Shown here in pieces: positions 1-7,276 of a stretch of 44,783 nucleotides of DNA. Within the stretch, counting starts at the first letter, position 1; each line of letters starts with the position of its first letter. The notes beneath the pieces were generated by a model that was not told the origin of the DNA, ran no database searches, and saw only the letters and a program-made list of their open reading frames with translations. The translations under genes and the position numbers were made by a program. Location of the stretch: positions 1-44,783 of the forward strand of contig MTCR01000067.1 of the NCBI GenBank assembly GCA_002212725.1, in the 5' to 3' direction. This stretch comes from Sphingobacteriales bacterium TSM_CSM (GTDB lineage: Bacteria; Bacteroidota; Bacteroidia; Chitinophagales; UBA2359).

Positions 1-1
1 T

Positions 2-88
2 TTACAAAGCCCCGATTCCAGTTTTCCTACTTTGCCCAAAGATGTTTTTGATGATGTAGGCGGGTATGCCTTTTATGTAGTAGAATAA
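2..88 (+). CDS. C-terminal end of a small lipoprotein (5' partial)
   Basis: The reading frame enters from outside the window and ends at TAA 86-88. Its 28 visible residues end in GGYAFYVVE, the same ending as the lipoprotein at 1693-2352 and close to the HGYYFFYVVE-type ending of the one at 857-1483. An LQSPD motif also matches the 1693-2352 protein. It is therefore the tail of a third paralogue of that lipoprotein family. Like the 1693 copy, it is followed 48 bp later by a truncated metallopeptidase gene. Function unknown. Confidence 0.75.
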   Translation, partial: LQSPDSSFPTLPKDVFDDVGGYAFYVVE

Positions 89-219
89 CCCTGTTTTACA
101 ATCCAATCTTAGCCGGTAACACGCAGCCCGATTATAATGCCCTTTCTTACCACCTATTTTACCACTTTTTTACCCGATGTAGTCTTATCTGTTTCAGATA
201 ATCCATCGGACATAGTAAA
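68..219 (+). repeat. 152-bp near-identical direct repeat, copy A
   Basis: Matches 2332-2483 with a single difference (T at 157, C at 2421). The block covers the last codons of a lipoprotein gene, the intergenic stretch and the first ~27 codons of a peptidase gene. Immediately after the block the two copies diverge, mainly at synonymous positions, although the encoded proteins remain similar. That pattern points to recent homogenisation of the junction only. Confidence 0.9.
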
Positions 220-766
220 GCGTACCGCTTACCACGAACTTGCCCATGCTGTTCACTATGGTAAAGTGGGAAATGGTTATTGGATTGCAGAAGTAGCCTA
301 CACCATAGCCCATTTTGGTTACGGAGACGGAACTGCCCCCGGAGCCGACAGGGTAGAGGTAGTAGAAACCTGGGGAAATGAAATGGGCTACTATTTGGCA
401 GACCGGTATTATGGGTTGAATCATAGTAATACCACAACTAGTCAATTGGATAGATATCGACATTATCATTTGCTGGAAAATGAGAAATTCAAATATTATC
501 CACCTGATAACAGTATTGATTATATCCCTTGGGCCTTATTTCACGATTTGATTGATGACAATAGCTTGAATCCGTTGGGGGTATCAGAAAGCTCAACTGT
601 TACCGACGATGTAAAAGACTTTACACATTTACAGCTTTATAGTGCGCTTGCTTCCGATGTTACAAGCATACCCACCTTCAGAACCCAATTGACTGCTATT
701 GTACCCGGCTTAAATAGCAACACACAAACAGATTTCAATGCACTGTTTAGCAGCTATGGCTACTAA
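137..766 (+). CDS. HELAH zinc metallopeptidase, probably N-terminally truncated
   Basis: 209 residues. HELAH at 33-37 is an HExxH zinc-peptidase motif, and VVETWGNEMGYYL at 75-87 offers E77 or E82 as a third ligand in gluzincin style. From memory, longer Bacteroidota lipoproteins carry a similar segment (HELAHASHY followed by VxEMWxYY) after an N-terminal region. Here there is no signal peptide, and an in-frame TAG at 110-112 blocks any upstream extension, so the frame looks like the C-terminal half of such a protein. It follows a lipoprotein tail (2-88) and ends in a strong terminator (777-833). The copy at 2401-3048 is its paralogue. Metal binding is inferred from the motif; whether the product is exported or active is doubtful. 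Confidence 0.7.
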   Translation: MPFLTTYFTTFLPDVVLSVSDNPSDIVKRTAYHELAHAVHYGKVGNGYWIAEVAYTIAHFGYGDGTAPGADRVEVVETWGNEMGYYLADRYYGLNHSNTTTSQLDRYRHYHLLENEKFKYYPPDNSIDYIPWALFHDLIDDNSLNPLGVSESSTVTDDVKDFTHLQLYSALASDVTSIPTFRTQLTAIVPGLNSNTQTDFNALFSSYGY

Positions 767-776
767 ACATGGTTAC

Positions 777-833
777 AAAGGTTTGCAATCAGGTACCGTT
801 AGCAGCGCCTAATTGCAAACCTTTCATTTTTTT
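777..833 (+). terminator. Rho-independent terminator after peptidase copy 1
   Basis: Perfect 13-bp stem AAAGGTTTGCAAT (777-789) with ATTGCAAACCTTT (812-824), followed by a T-run at 827-833. A closely related hairpin sits at the same place after the paralogue at 3048, so the terminator belongs to the duplicated module. Confidence 0.85.
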
Positions 834-856
834 GTAAAGCAATTAAAGTACAAACC

Positions 857-1483
857 ATGAAAAGTATAGTTTCTAAAACAGTCATTTTGTTTTTCTTCGT
901 TTTATTGTTTAGCAATTGCAGGCTTTTTTTCGATATGGATTGCAATGATAATTACAAATTCTACCTGCCCTTCACCCTCTACCCCGCACAAGACACATTC
1001 CATATAAACGACACCATTTGGTTACATGCCGATTTTTCAGACCTGCTATTAGACTCCAACTCACTAAACTACTACAAAGTAGAAGACGAATACTTTGAAA
1101 GCATCTTCATGATAACGTCAATTGATACAGTTCCTGAAGCTATTGCAAACCCCCTTTTTTATGTACATGTTGATACAGGCCTGTATGATCCTACTTACTT
1201 TTATTACGACTTTCTTTACACAGAAAACCGTTACAAATTACACATAGGGTTTATCCCTACCCGTAAAGGTTTGTACAGTCTTCATCAACTGGCATGGTCA
1301 CATCAAGAAGTTGATTTTCAAAAAAGATGCCCCGGCGAATTGATGGATGTTTTTTTTACCCTTAATGCAGGGGGAGAAAACAATGGATATTTCCTAACGT
1401 TAAGCCCTGATACGACTATTCAAAATCTTCCCACAGATTACTATAAAAGTCATGGTTATTACTTTTTCTATGTAGTAGAATAA
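857..1483 (+). CDS. Small cysteine-anchored lipoprotein, cassette paralogue 1
   Basis: 208 residues. It has a basic start, a hydrophobic stretch and a lipobox LLFSNC near residue 21, so it should be a lipid-anchored envelope protein. No known domain was recognised. It is a clear paralogue of the 1693-2352 product. A segment starting YKFYLPFTLYPAQDTF and running to the LDSNSL motif is nearly identical in the two, at DNA level too. The middle is diverged, and the C-terminal part is related (VDFQ, FFTL, SPDT, FYVVE). Downstream lies only a remnant of a peptidase gene. It could be an inhibitor or partner of the neighbouring peptidase, but this rests on position alone. Confidence 0.75.
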   Translation: MKSIVSKTVILFFFVLLFSNCRLFFDMDCNDNYKFYLPFTLYPAQDTFHINDTIWLHADFSDLLLDSNSLNYYKVEDEYFESIFMITSIDTVPEAIANPLFYVHVDTGLYDPTYFYYDFLYTENRYKLHIGFIPTRKGLYSLHQLAWSHQEVDFQKRCPGELMDVFFTLNAGGENNGYFLTLSPDTTIQNLPTDYYKSHGYYFFYVVE

Positions 1484-1487
1484 CCCT

Positions 1488-1658
1488 GCCGTTTACTTAT
1501 CTTTGAAGCATTTCACCCACCTGCAAATATACGAGGCACTCACAAATGAAGTTGATGACATAGAAGCCTTTAAAACCGAATTGCAAAACAATACGCCCAC
1601 CTTAGCCGGCAATACCCAAGCAGATTATGATGCCTTGTTTAGTAGTTATGGTTACTAA
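1488..1658 (+). pseudogene. 3' remnant of the HELAH metallopeptidase
   Basis: Read from 1488, this stretch encodes about 56 residues containing FTHLQIYEAL, NTPTLAGNTQ and the terminal ALFSSYGY before TAA 1656-1658. These match the C-termini of the peptidases at 137-766 and 2401-3048. There is no start codon and no zinc motif. It sits exactly where a peptidase gene follows the lipoprotein in the other cassettes, beginning 5 nt after the stop of the 857-1483 gene. It is a deletion remnant of a third peptidase copy. The hairpin that ends the other copies is missing. Confidence 0.8.
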
Positions 1659-1692
1659 AATAATGGTTTCACAATTTAAAAACAGTTCCAAA

Positions 1693-2352
1693 ATGAAAAA
1701 CTATGTTTGTGTTTTCATTCTTGTTGTTTTGGCGCTAATTGTATTAAGTTGTAGTTGCAAAAAAATATTCGGAGAATGTGATAGTGGAGAAGGGTATGCA
1801 TACTACAAATTCTACCTACCCTTCACCCTCTACCCAGCACAAGACACTTTTCATATAAACGACACTATTCATCTACATGCCGATTTTTCGGATATGATGT
1901 TAGACTCCAACTCTTTAAAATACTATCATGTAGAAAATGAGCCGTTAAGATGCGCCCTCTCTCTTGATCATTTAGATACCGTTGGTATTATTAGTGCATT
2001 CCCCCATTTTACGCTAATTGTAGATACCGGCGATACCCACCCGGGCGGAGGTCCTGGGCAAGGTTTGCGGTTAATGAAATATTTATATGCCGACAACCGT
2101 TATAAATTTCATGTCAGGCTCATACCACATAAACAAGGTGTATATGTGTTTCAACTGAGTTCCCATAGTGACCAATTAGTTGATTTTCAGAATATGTGTC
2201 AGAGCGAAGCAATGGATATTTTTTTTACCCTCAACAACGGTGCAGAGGCAAATTACCACCTGCTATTGCAAAGCCCCGATACTATCATGTCGTCAATCAG
2301 CAAGGAAATGTTTGAAATGGCTGGTGGCTACGCCTTTTATGTAGTAGAATAA
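1693..2352 (+). CDS. Small cysteine-anchored lipoprotein, cassette paralogue 2
   Basis: 219 residues starting at the ATG before KNYVCVFILVV. This start gives a proper lipoprotein signal with lipobox VLSCSC; a longer frame from 1627 would add an unlikely leader that overlaps the peptidase remnant. It shares YKFYLPFTLYPAQDTFHIND, LHADFSD and LDSNSL with the 857-1483 product and GGYAFYVVE with the partial gene at 2-88. The central part, with a Gly/Pro-rich turn (HPGGGPGQG), is specific to it. It is followed by 48 bp and the peptidase at 2401. Lipid-anchored envelope protein of unknown function. Confidence 0.75.
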   Translation: MKNYVCVFILVVLALIVLSCSCKKIFGECDSGEGYAYYKFYLPFTLYPAQDTFHINDTIHLHADFSDMMLDSNSLKYYHVENEPLRCALSLDHLDTVGIISAFPHFTLIVDTGDTHPGGGPGQGLRLMKYLYADNRYKFHVRLIPHKQGVYVFQLSSHSDQLVDFQNMCQSEAMDIFFTLNNGAEANYHLLLQSPDTIMSSISKEMFEMAGGYAFYVVE

Positions 2353-2483
2353 CCCTGTTTTACAATCCAATCTTAGCCGGTAACACGCAGCCCGATTATA
2401 ATGCCCTTTCTTACCACCTACTTTACCACTTTTTTACCCGATGTAGTCTTATCTGTTTCAGATAATCCATCGGACATAGTAAA
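2332..2483 (+). repeat. 152-bp near-identical direct repeat, copy B
   Basis: Partner of 68-219, offset 2264 bp, differing only at 2421. It spans the 3' end of the lipoprotein gene, the 48-bp spacer and the start of the peptidase gene. In a third frame the spacer encodes LAGNTQPDYNAL, which resembles the C-terminal end of the peptidase (LAGNTQADYDALF at the 1488-1658 remnant). The junction itself is thus a recombination scar. Confidence 0.9.
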
Positions 2484-3048
2484 AAGAACTGATTATCATG
2501 AGCTTGCTCATGCAGTTCATTACCGAAAAGTGGGCAATAGTTACTGGATTTCCGAAATTATTTACACCATTGCCCATTCCGGATATGGTGATGGCACTGA
2601 CCCCGGTGCTGATAGAGTAGAAGTTGTAGAAACGTGGGGTAATGAAATGGGCTACTATTTAGCTGATTGGAAGTATGGGTTGAATCATAGCCGTAATACT
2701 ACAGGGAATGTTACTGACCAAGAAAGATTGAGACATCTTTATTATTTGGAAGGTAGAAAATTCTATAATGATACTTTAGAGTTCATCCCAAGGGGTCTAT
2801 TTCGGGATTTGGTTGATGATAATAGCTTAAATCCTTCTGGAGTTTCTGAGTATGCAGGTATAAGTGGTGTCACAGGCGGCGTTACCGACAATGTAAAAAA
2901 CTTCACTCACCTGCAAATCTACCAAGCCTTAACGCCAAGCGTTACCAGTATAGAAGCATTTAAGGAAAAATTGCAAGACAATAACTCCGCCATAACCGGC
3001 AATACACAAACAGATTTCAATGCATTGTTTAGCAGCTATGGCTACTAA
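2401..3048 (+). CDS. HELAH zinc metallopeptidase, second truncated copy
   Basis: 215 residues, paralogue of 137-766. The first 30 residues are the same, followed by HELAH at 33-37 and the VVETWGNEMGYYLAD segment with the candidate third zinc ligand. The two then vary in the middle and converge again on NTQTDFNALFSSYGY at the end. An in-frame TAG just upstream prevents extension, and no signal peptide is present, so this is probably a 5'-truncated gene. The DNA differs at many synonymous positions outside the first ~83 bp of coding sequence, so the duplication is old while the 5' junction is recent. A hairpin follows at 3059-3114. Confidence 0.7.
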   Translation: MPFLTTYFTTFLPDVVLSVSDNPSDIVKRTDYHELAHAVHYRKVGNSYWISEIIYTIAHSGYGDGTDPGADRVEVVETWGNEMGYYLADWKYGLNHSRNTTGNVTDQERLRHLYYLEGRKFYNDTLEFIPRGLFRDLVDDNSLNPSGVSEYAGISGVTGGVTDNVKNFTHLQIYQALTPSVTSIEAFKEKLQDNNSAITGNTQTDFNALFSSYGY

Positions 3049-3058
3049 ACAATGTGCC

Positions 3059-3114
3059 AAAGGTTTGCAATCAGATACCGGTAGCAACGCCTGATTGTAA
3101 ACCTTTCATTTTTT
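3059..3114 (+). terminator. Rho-independent terminator after peptidase copy 2
   Basis: Stem AAAGGTTTGCAATCAG (3059-3074) with CTGATTGTAAACCTTT (3091-3106), one G-T type mismatch, then a T-run at 3109-3114. It is homologous to the hairpin at 777-833 and lies between this array and the convergent gene ending at 3143. Confidence 0.85.
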
Positions 3115-3142
3115 CACAAACATTAAATTTACCTTTGCTGCC

Positions 3143-4792
3143 TTACCTTACCGGTTCAAAATTGGCATACAGGTAGGTTTGATAGTAGGTATCTTCGGGC
3201 AGCATTTGTAAACCAATGTGCGGAAAACTTAAAAAATAATCTTTATTGGCTTCCAGTTCCTGCTGTTTGCCGCCTTTCAACTTTTTTTGCAAAAACGGGT
3301 ACAACTCTTTGCTTTGCAGATAGACAAAGATATTGGAATTATCTTTAAAATTATTGAAAAACGCTTTGTATTCTGCGCCTTCAGACAATGTCGTTCCTGC
3401 TTTATAATGGTCTATCATTTGTTTCAAAATGTCTTCGCTATCGCATAAAACCAGGTACTCATCTATGAGCGCCATATAGGGTTTTTCAAGGTCTTTAAGT
3501 AACCCGCCGCCCATATTGCGCAAAAACTTTGCACCGGGCAGTTTAATAATACGATAGCCATTGTATTCTTTTTTCTTGTCATTCTGAAAAATGCTGAGCG
3601 GATTCAGTTGGTCAAGAGTAGTTAAAATGTTGCTTAATTTTTCAGCAACAATCTCCTGATTATTACCTGTGGGTATGACCGCCACATAGGTTTGTTTTTC
3701 GTCTTTTTCTCCTTGCGGAACCATAGCAATTGCCAGTTCCCGGTCTATCCATTGGGGCAATTCCTTGTTCAGTTCGCGCTCAATCAGTTCGCCAATAAAC
3801 CCTTTGTTTTCGTCTTCGGGTTCTTGTCCTTGCATTTCACCAAGCGCTTTTCTGAAATTGTTAAAATCATCAAAGCAAATGCTCAGAAAAAAAGAGGTGT
3901 TGGCGGGTAAAATATTGTGTGCTTTGAGTTCTGCTTTTCCTACCTGCGTAATAGCCTTAAGGTATGAATTACTTTTGGGGTTGGTGAGCGATTTCCCGTT
4001 AAATTCAAGTGCATCATCGGCAATTTTTACATGCAACCCCGAAAAACTGAGCATATCAATAGCTGCCTTCATGGGTGGCGCAACGTTGCCGGTATAGCAA
4101 CCCAGAAAATCATCTAAAATTCGGTACTGCACATACAGGTTTGACAAACCCTGCCTGGGTGTTTGTGCTTGTATGTTTACAAAATCGGGATTGGCGCTAA
4201 CCGAGTTGGAGGCATTGGTTTCTATGGCTTTTTTTAACAATGGCAGGCTGTAAGAGGCCAGCATGGTGTTGCTCAAAAAATAAAAATGCAGGGTTGCGCC
4301 GGTTTCATCGGTTAATTTATAAATGGTTTTTTCTTTGTAGGTTTCTTTGGTAATGCGGTAGCCGCTTTTCTCAAATACATCTACAATAACCGGCAGCGCC
4401 TTGTTAAGACGCCCCAAACTATACAGGTTAATGGCATACAGGTAATCGTAACTGCCACCGCCTTCGGTTATATGTGCCGAAACGAGCATGTCATCGGACA
4501 ACACCTTTTTCAGCAGTGTTTCCTTACCCGACAGCACTTCGCGCAAACCTTCGGCCGATTGATTTACCGAAGCTAAATACGCATTGGTTTTAAGATGCTG
4601 CCAAATTGCGCCGCTGCTAAACTGTTCCCATTTTTCTATGGGCTGCTCAATTTCGGCAACGTAAATAGCGTTGCCCGGCAGCAAGGTGTACAGGTCGGTT
4701 GGCGGGTCAAGCGGCTCGTTGTTCATTTGCATGAGCGAGAATACAAGCCAGCCAATTATGGCAAGAAATACAAGAAAAAACAGTTTTTTCAT
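3143..4792 (-). CDS. DUF3352-like membrane-anchored protein
   Basis: 549 residues starting at MKKLFFLVFL. One N-terminal membrane segment (about residues 4-22) is followed by a large extracytoplasmic region beginning LYTLLPGNAIYVAEI. The layout (N-terminal anchor, 'PxxaxxyxxI' opening, repeated alpha/beta blocks with TMLASYSLPLLKKAI and EYLVLCDSEDILKQMI) resembles DUF3352-type Bacteroidota proteins of unknown function. The ATG at 4792 is chosen because a -7 element TAGTTTTG lies upstream at 4830-4823, between this start and the longer alternative at 4852. It faces the cassette array and is divergent from the gene at 4971. Family call by resemblance only. Confidence 0.6.
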   Translation of the reverse strand: MKKLFFLVFLAIIGWLVFSLMQMNNEPLDPPTDLYTLLPGNAIYVAEIEQPIEKWEQFSSGAIWQHLKTNAYLASVNQSAEGLREVLSGKETLLKKVLSDDMLVSAHITEGGGSYDYLYAINLYSLGRLNKALPVIVDVFEKSGYRITKETYKEKTIYKLTDETGATLHFYFLSNTMLASYSLPLLKKAIETNASNSVSANPDFVNIQAQTPRQGLSNLYVQYRILDDFLGCYTGNVAPPMKAAIDMLSFSGLHVKIADDALEFNGKSLTNPKSNSYLKAITQVGKAELKAHNILPANTSFFLSICFDDFNNFRKALGEMQGQEPEDENKGFIGELIERELNKELPQWIDRELAIAMVPQGEKDEKQTYVAVIPTGNNQEIVAEKLSNILTTLDQLNPLSIFQNDKKKEYNGYRIIKLPGAKFLRNMGGGLLKDLEKPYMALIDEYLVLCDSEDILKQMIDHYKAGTTLSEGAEYKAFFNNFKDNSNIFVYLQSKELYPFLQKKLKGGKQQELEANKDYFLSFPHIGLQMLPEDTYYQTYLYANFEPVR

Positions 4793-4822
4793 GGCAGTTT
4801 GTTTTGGTGTGTGCTTTAAAAG

Positions 4823-4830
4823 CAAAACTA
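4823..4830 (-). promoter_or_regulatory. -7 element of the DUF3352-like gene
   Basis: TAGTTTTG on the minus strand matches the Bacteroidota -7 consensus TAnnTTTG, 31 bp before the chosen start. No TTG lies at the ideal distance upstream, so this is a half match. Confidence 0.4.
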
Positions 4831-4884
4831 CACATTTATTGCCATTTGCCACGCATTTTTACAGGCGTTTAACCTGCGCTATTC

Positions 4885-4915
4885 TTGTTTTTTCCGTTGC
4901 TTTTCATTAATTTTG
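4885..4915 (+). promoter_or_regulatory. Bacteroidota sigma-A promoter for the 4971 gene
   Basis: TTG (4885-4887), a 20-nt spacer, then TAATTTTG (4908-4915): a full match to TTG-N20-TAnnTTTG. It predicts a start of transcription near 4922 and places the ATG at 4971 in a ~50-nt leader, excluding any longer start. Confidence 0.7.
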
Positions 4916-4970
4916 GGGGTGTATTGCATTTTTAGTGTTTCCCTTTTTTAACCAAATAAACCTGTTTTCC

Positions 4971-5993
4971 ATGAAAAAATTAACGCTACTGCTCGTATTG
5001 ACCTGCTGCCTTGGCACCGCCGGGTTCAACCACCTGAATGCACAGTATATTACCAACATGCAAATGTACCCGGCTGCCCCAAATAGCAATGAGCCGGTTT
5101 CTGTGATAGTTTCTACTTTGTTCACTTCGGGCGATTGTATTTTAACCGATTATAGCGTAACTATTGACAACCTCCCCGAAACTCCGGTGGTAAATGTGTG
5201 GGCAACCTATTGTATGGGTATGTTAACCGTAATCTGTGAACGAACCGACACCATTCCGCTGGGGTTACTGCCTTCGGGCATTTATATTCTGCAATTCCAG
5301 CTACAGTATGGATTAATGAGCGGACCGGCTACCTGCATACCGCCTTTTATGCCCGGTGCATCGGAAAATCTTACCTTTGATGTATTGCCTGCTTTCAGCT
5401 ATGGGTTAACCAATTTAACCCTGCTTAACACGCAACCGGTTCTTACTTCCGATACCCTTTGGGTAGTGGCCGATTTTATTTTCCCCTCGGCGCCCTGCGA
5501 ACTTGACAGCATGAGTCTGAATACAGACCCTGCATCGGGAAATTATGTGCTGAATACCTTTTACTGCTTAGGCCCGCTGGATGTAATTTGCACCCAAACC
5601 GATACTTTTGCCATATATCCGCCACACAACCCGGGTACCTATTCGGTTTTGCTGAATGTAGAAAGCTGCGATGGATTTGTAACCGATTCGGGCAGTGTAA
5701 ACGTGGTTATAGAAATACCCGATAATGTTTCTTTGCCCGATGTAAGAACGCAACTTACCCTGCCGTCCAATTTTTCTGACAACGGATTGCTGTTTAACTT
5801 TGCCCCTGTTTCCACACTGCAACAGATGCCGGCCGAACTGATAATTTACAGTTCTGATGGCAGTATTGCGGCAAAAGTGGCAGTGCCCTATGGTGTTTCA
5901 ACCCTGTTTGTGCCGTTGCCGCCAGGTTTTTATGTGTACAGATTGCAACAAAACGGCAAACCTTTTGACCGCGGTAAGGCATTTGTTTATTAA
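4971..5993 (+). CDS. Secreted protein with T9SS type A-like C-terminal domain
   Basis: 340 residues. Residues 1-25 form a Sec signal peptide ending LNAQ. Two similar beta-rich blocks follow, each carrying a DxxxVxxDxxF-like run and paired cysteines (CILTDYSV..YCMGMLTVIC and CELDSMSL..YCLGPLDVIC), suggesting an internal duplication of an Ig-like module. The last ~70 residues (ELIIYSSDGS ... LPPGFYVYRL ... GKAFVY) look like a type A sorting domain that directs export through the type IX system and is cleaved at the surface. Monocistronic behind its own promoter. No enzymatic motif; binding or structural role likely but unproven. Confidence 0.65.
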   Translation: MKKLTLLLVLTCCLGTAGFNHLNAQYITNMQMYPAAPNSNEPVSVIVSTLFTSGDCILTDYSVTIDNLPETPVVNVWATYCMGMLTVICERTDTIPLGLLPSGIYILQFQLQYGLMSGPATCIPPFMPGASENLTFDVLPAFSYGLTNLTLLNTQPVLTSDTLWVVADFIFPSAPCELDSMSLNTDPASGNYVLNTFYCLGPLDVICTQTDTFAIYPPHNPGTYSVLLNVESCDGFVTDSGSVNVVIEIPDNVSLPDVRTQLTLPSNFSDNGLLFNFAPVSTLQQMPAELIIYSSDGSIAAKVAVPYGVSTLFVPLPPGFYVYRLQQNGKPFDRGKAFVY

Positions 5994-6017
5994 CCACCGC
6001 CTGACAGACACTACACG

Positions 6018-6755
6018 TTACAGGTGCAAGTAAAACGGCGCCGTTAGTGCTTTGCATTGGGGGGTAAACTGCGTGGGGTGTGCGCCGCCGGTAATGAGTT
6101 CTGCCGTGGTGCAGTGTTGCTGTGTTTTTCCCATTTGCAAAAGGAAACGGCTAACGGGTTTGTGTGGCAGGGTTTTAACGGCTACCACCTGTTGTGCATG
6201 TAAGCCGGCTTCTGTTTGGGCAATTTGCATAAATCCCTCAAAGGCATCTGCAGGAATAATGGCGCAAAAAAATCCGCCCGGGTTAAGCAGGTTTGCAGCG
6301 CCGGTTAAGAGTTGCCGGTGGGTAAGGGTGGTGCTATGCCTTGCTCCGGCGCGTTTGGCATCGGGCGGCAACAGGTGATTTTGAAAATACGGCGGATTGG
6401 TTACTATCAAATCAAAACCGGCAGGCAGGTAATTGTGGCGTGCCAACTCATTGACATGCACAAAATCTCCGTGCATCAGGGCAATTTTTTGAGGCCAAGG
6501 GCTATTTTGTACATTGCTGCAAGCCTGAAGGTATGCGGCATGGTCAATTTCAATTCCAAATATATGGGTATCGGCATTGGTTCTTTGCGCCAGCATGAGG
6601 GCAATAATACCGCTGCCGGTTCCAATATCCAATACGGTGCGGCAGTGGGTACAATTAGCCCATGCGCCCAGCAAAACGGCATCGGCACCCACTTTCATGG
6701 CGCAATGGTTATGTAAAACGGTAAATTGCTTAAACCGGAAAGCATCCTTGCCCAT
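6018..6755 (-). CDS. trmN6: tRNA1(Val) (adenine-37-N6)-methyltransferase
   Basis: 245 residues. This class I SAM-dependent methyltransferase methylates N6 of adenine 37 in tRNA-Val. Visible signatures are MKVGADAVLLGAW (20-32), typical of the TrmN6/YfiC family, the SAM loop DIGTGSG (43-49), an acidic residue at the end of strand 2 (GIEID) and the N6-adenine catalytic motif NPPY (120-123). Length is normal for the family. It starts 15 bp after the stop of ybaB and is probably co-transcribed with it. It is convergent with the secreted-protein gene ending at 5993. Confidence 0.85.
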   Translation of the reverse strand: MGKDAFRFKQFTVLHNHCAMKVGADAVLLGAWANCTHCRTVLDIGTGSGIIALMLAQRTNADTHIFGIEIDHAAYLQACSNVQNSPWPQKIALMHGDFVHVNELARHNYLPAGFDLIVTNPPYFQNHLLPPDAKRAGARHSTTLTHRQLLTGAANLLNPGGFFCAIIPADAFEGFMQIAQTEAGLHAQQVVAVKTLPHKPVSRFLLQMGKTQQHCTTAELITGGAHPTQFTPQCKALTAPFYLHL

Positions 6756-6770
6756 AAAGCACCCGCGGCA

Positions 6771-7085
6771 TTAAAAACCGGGCAAACTGAAACCGGGCGG
6801 CAGCATGTTGCCGGTAATTTTCATCATTTCTTCGGCGGCTTTTTGGCGGGCAAGGTCTAAGGCGCGGTTAACCGCCACCAGCAACAGGTCTTCCAGTTCT
6901 TCCTTGTCGGTAGTTCCGGCCAATTCGGGGGTTAAGGTTATGCTAACTATTTTTTGCGAGGCGGTAGCCACCACCTTTACCGCACCATCGCCCGAATCGG
7001 CTTCAACGGTAATATTTTCGAGCTGTTTTTTACTTTCCTCCATTTGCTGCTGCATGTTCTGCAACATACCAAACATATCAAACAT
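6771..7085 (-). CDS. ybaB: YbaB/EbfC family nucleoid-associated protein
   Basis: 104 residues from MFDMFGMLQNMQQQMEES, a start that fits the family; a -7 element at 7122-7115 argues against the longer frame from 7115. YbaB proteins are small dimeric DNA-binding proteins. The sequence shows the N-terminal helix, the beta segment with GDGAVKVVATASQKIVSI and the C-terminal helix NRALDLARQKAAEEM. The Met/Pro/Gly-rich tail is typical. In many bacteria ybaB sits beside recR or dnaX, but here it is paired with trmN6. Confidence 0.85.
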   Translation of the reverse strand: MFDMFGMLQNMQQQMEESKKQLENITVEADSGDGAVKVVATASQKIVSITLTPELAGTTDKEELEDLLLVAVNRALDLARQKAAEEMMKITGNMLPPGFSLPGF

Positions 7086-7114
7086 AAAGGGCAATTTAGG
7101 GGTAAACGAATACA

Positions 7115-7122
7115 CAAAATTA
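7115..7122 (-). promoter_or_regulatory. -7 element of the ybaB-trmN6 operon
   Basis: TAATTTTG on the minus strand, 30 bp before the ybaB start. No TTG sits 20 nt upstream, so only the -7 half is convincing. Confidence 0.4.
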
Positions 7123-7276
7123 ACAAAAAACTGCGATTGGAAACTAAAAACGGGTTTTTGACAGAAAATAAGTTGCTAACAAGGTGGTAAAATTACAAGG
7201 TTGTATAAAAAGATGCTAATTTTACTCCGCAAAGTATGCCGTATTGGCCAAACTCCAACCTTTGAAACACCAACTT

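Noticed and set aside
1627..1692. Extended N-terminus of the second lipoprotein
   Set aside because: The extra 22 residues overlap the peptidase remnant and would bury the lipoprotein signal; the ATG at 1693 gives a proper lipobox distance.
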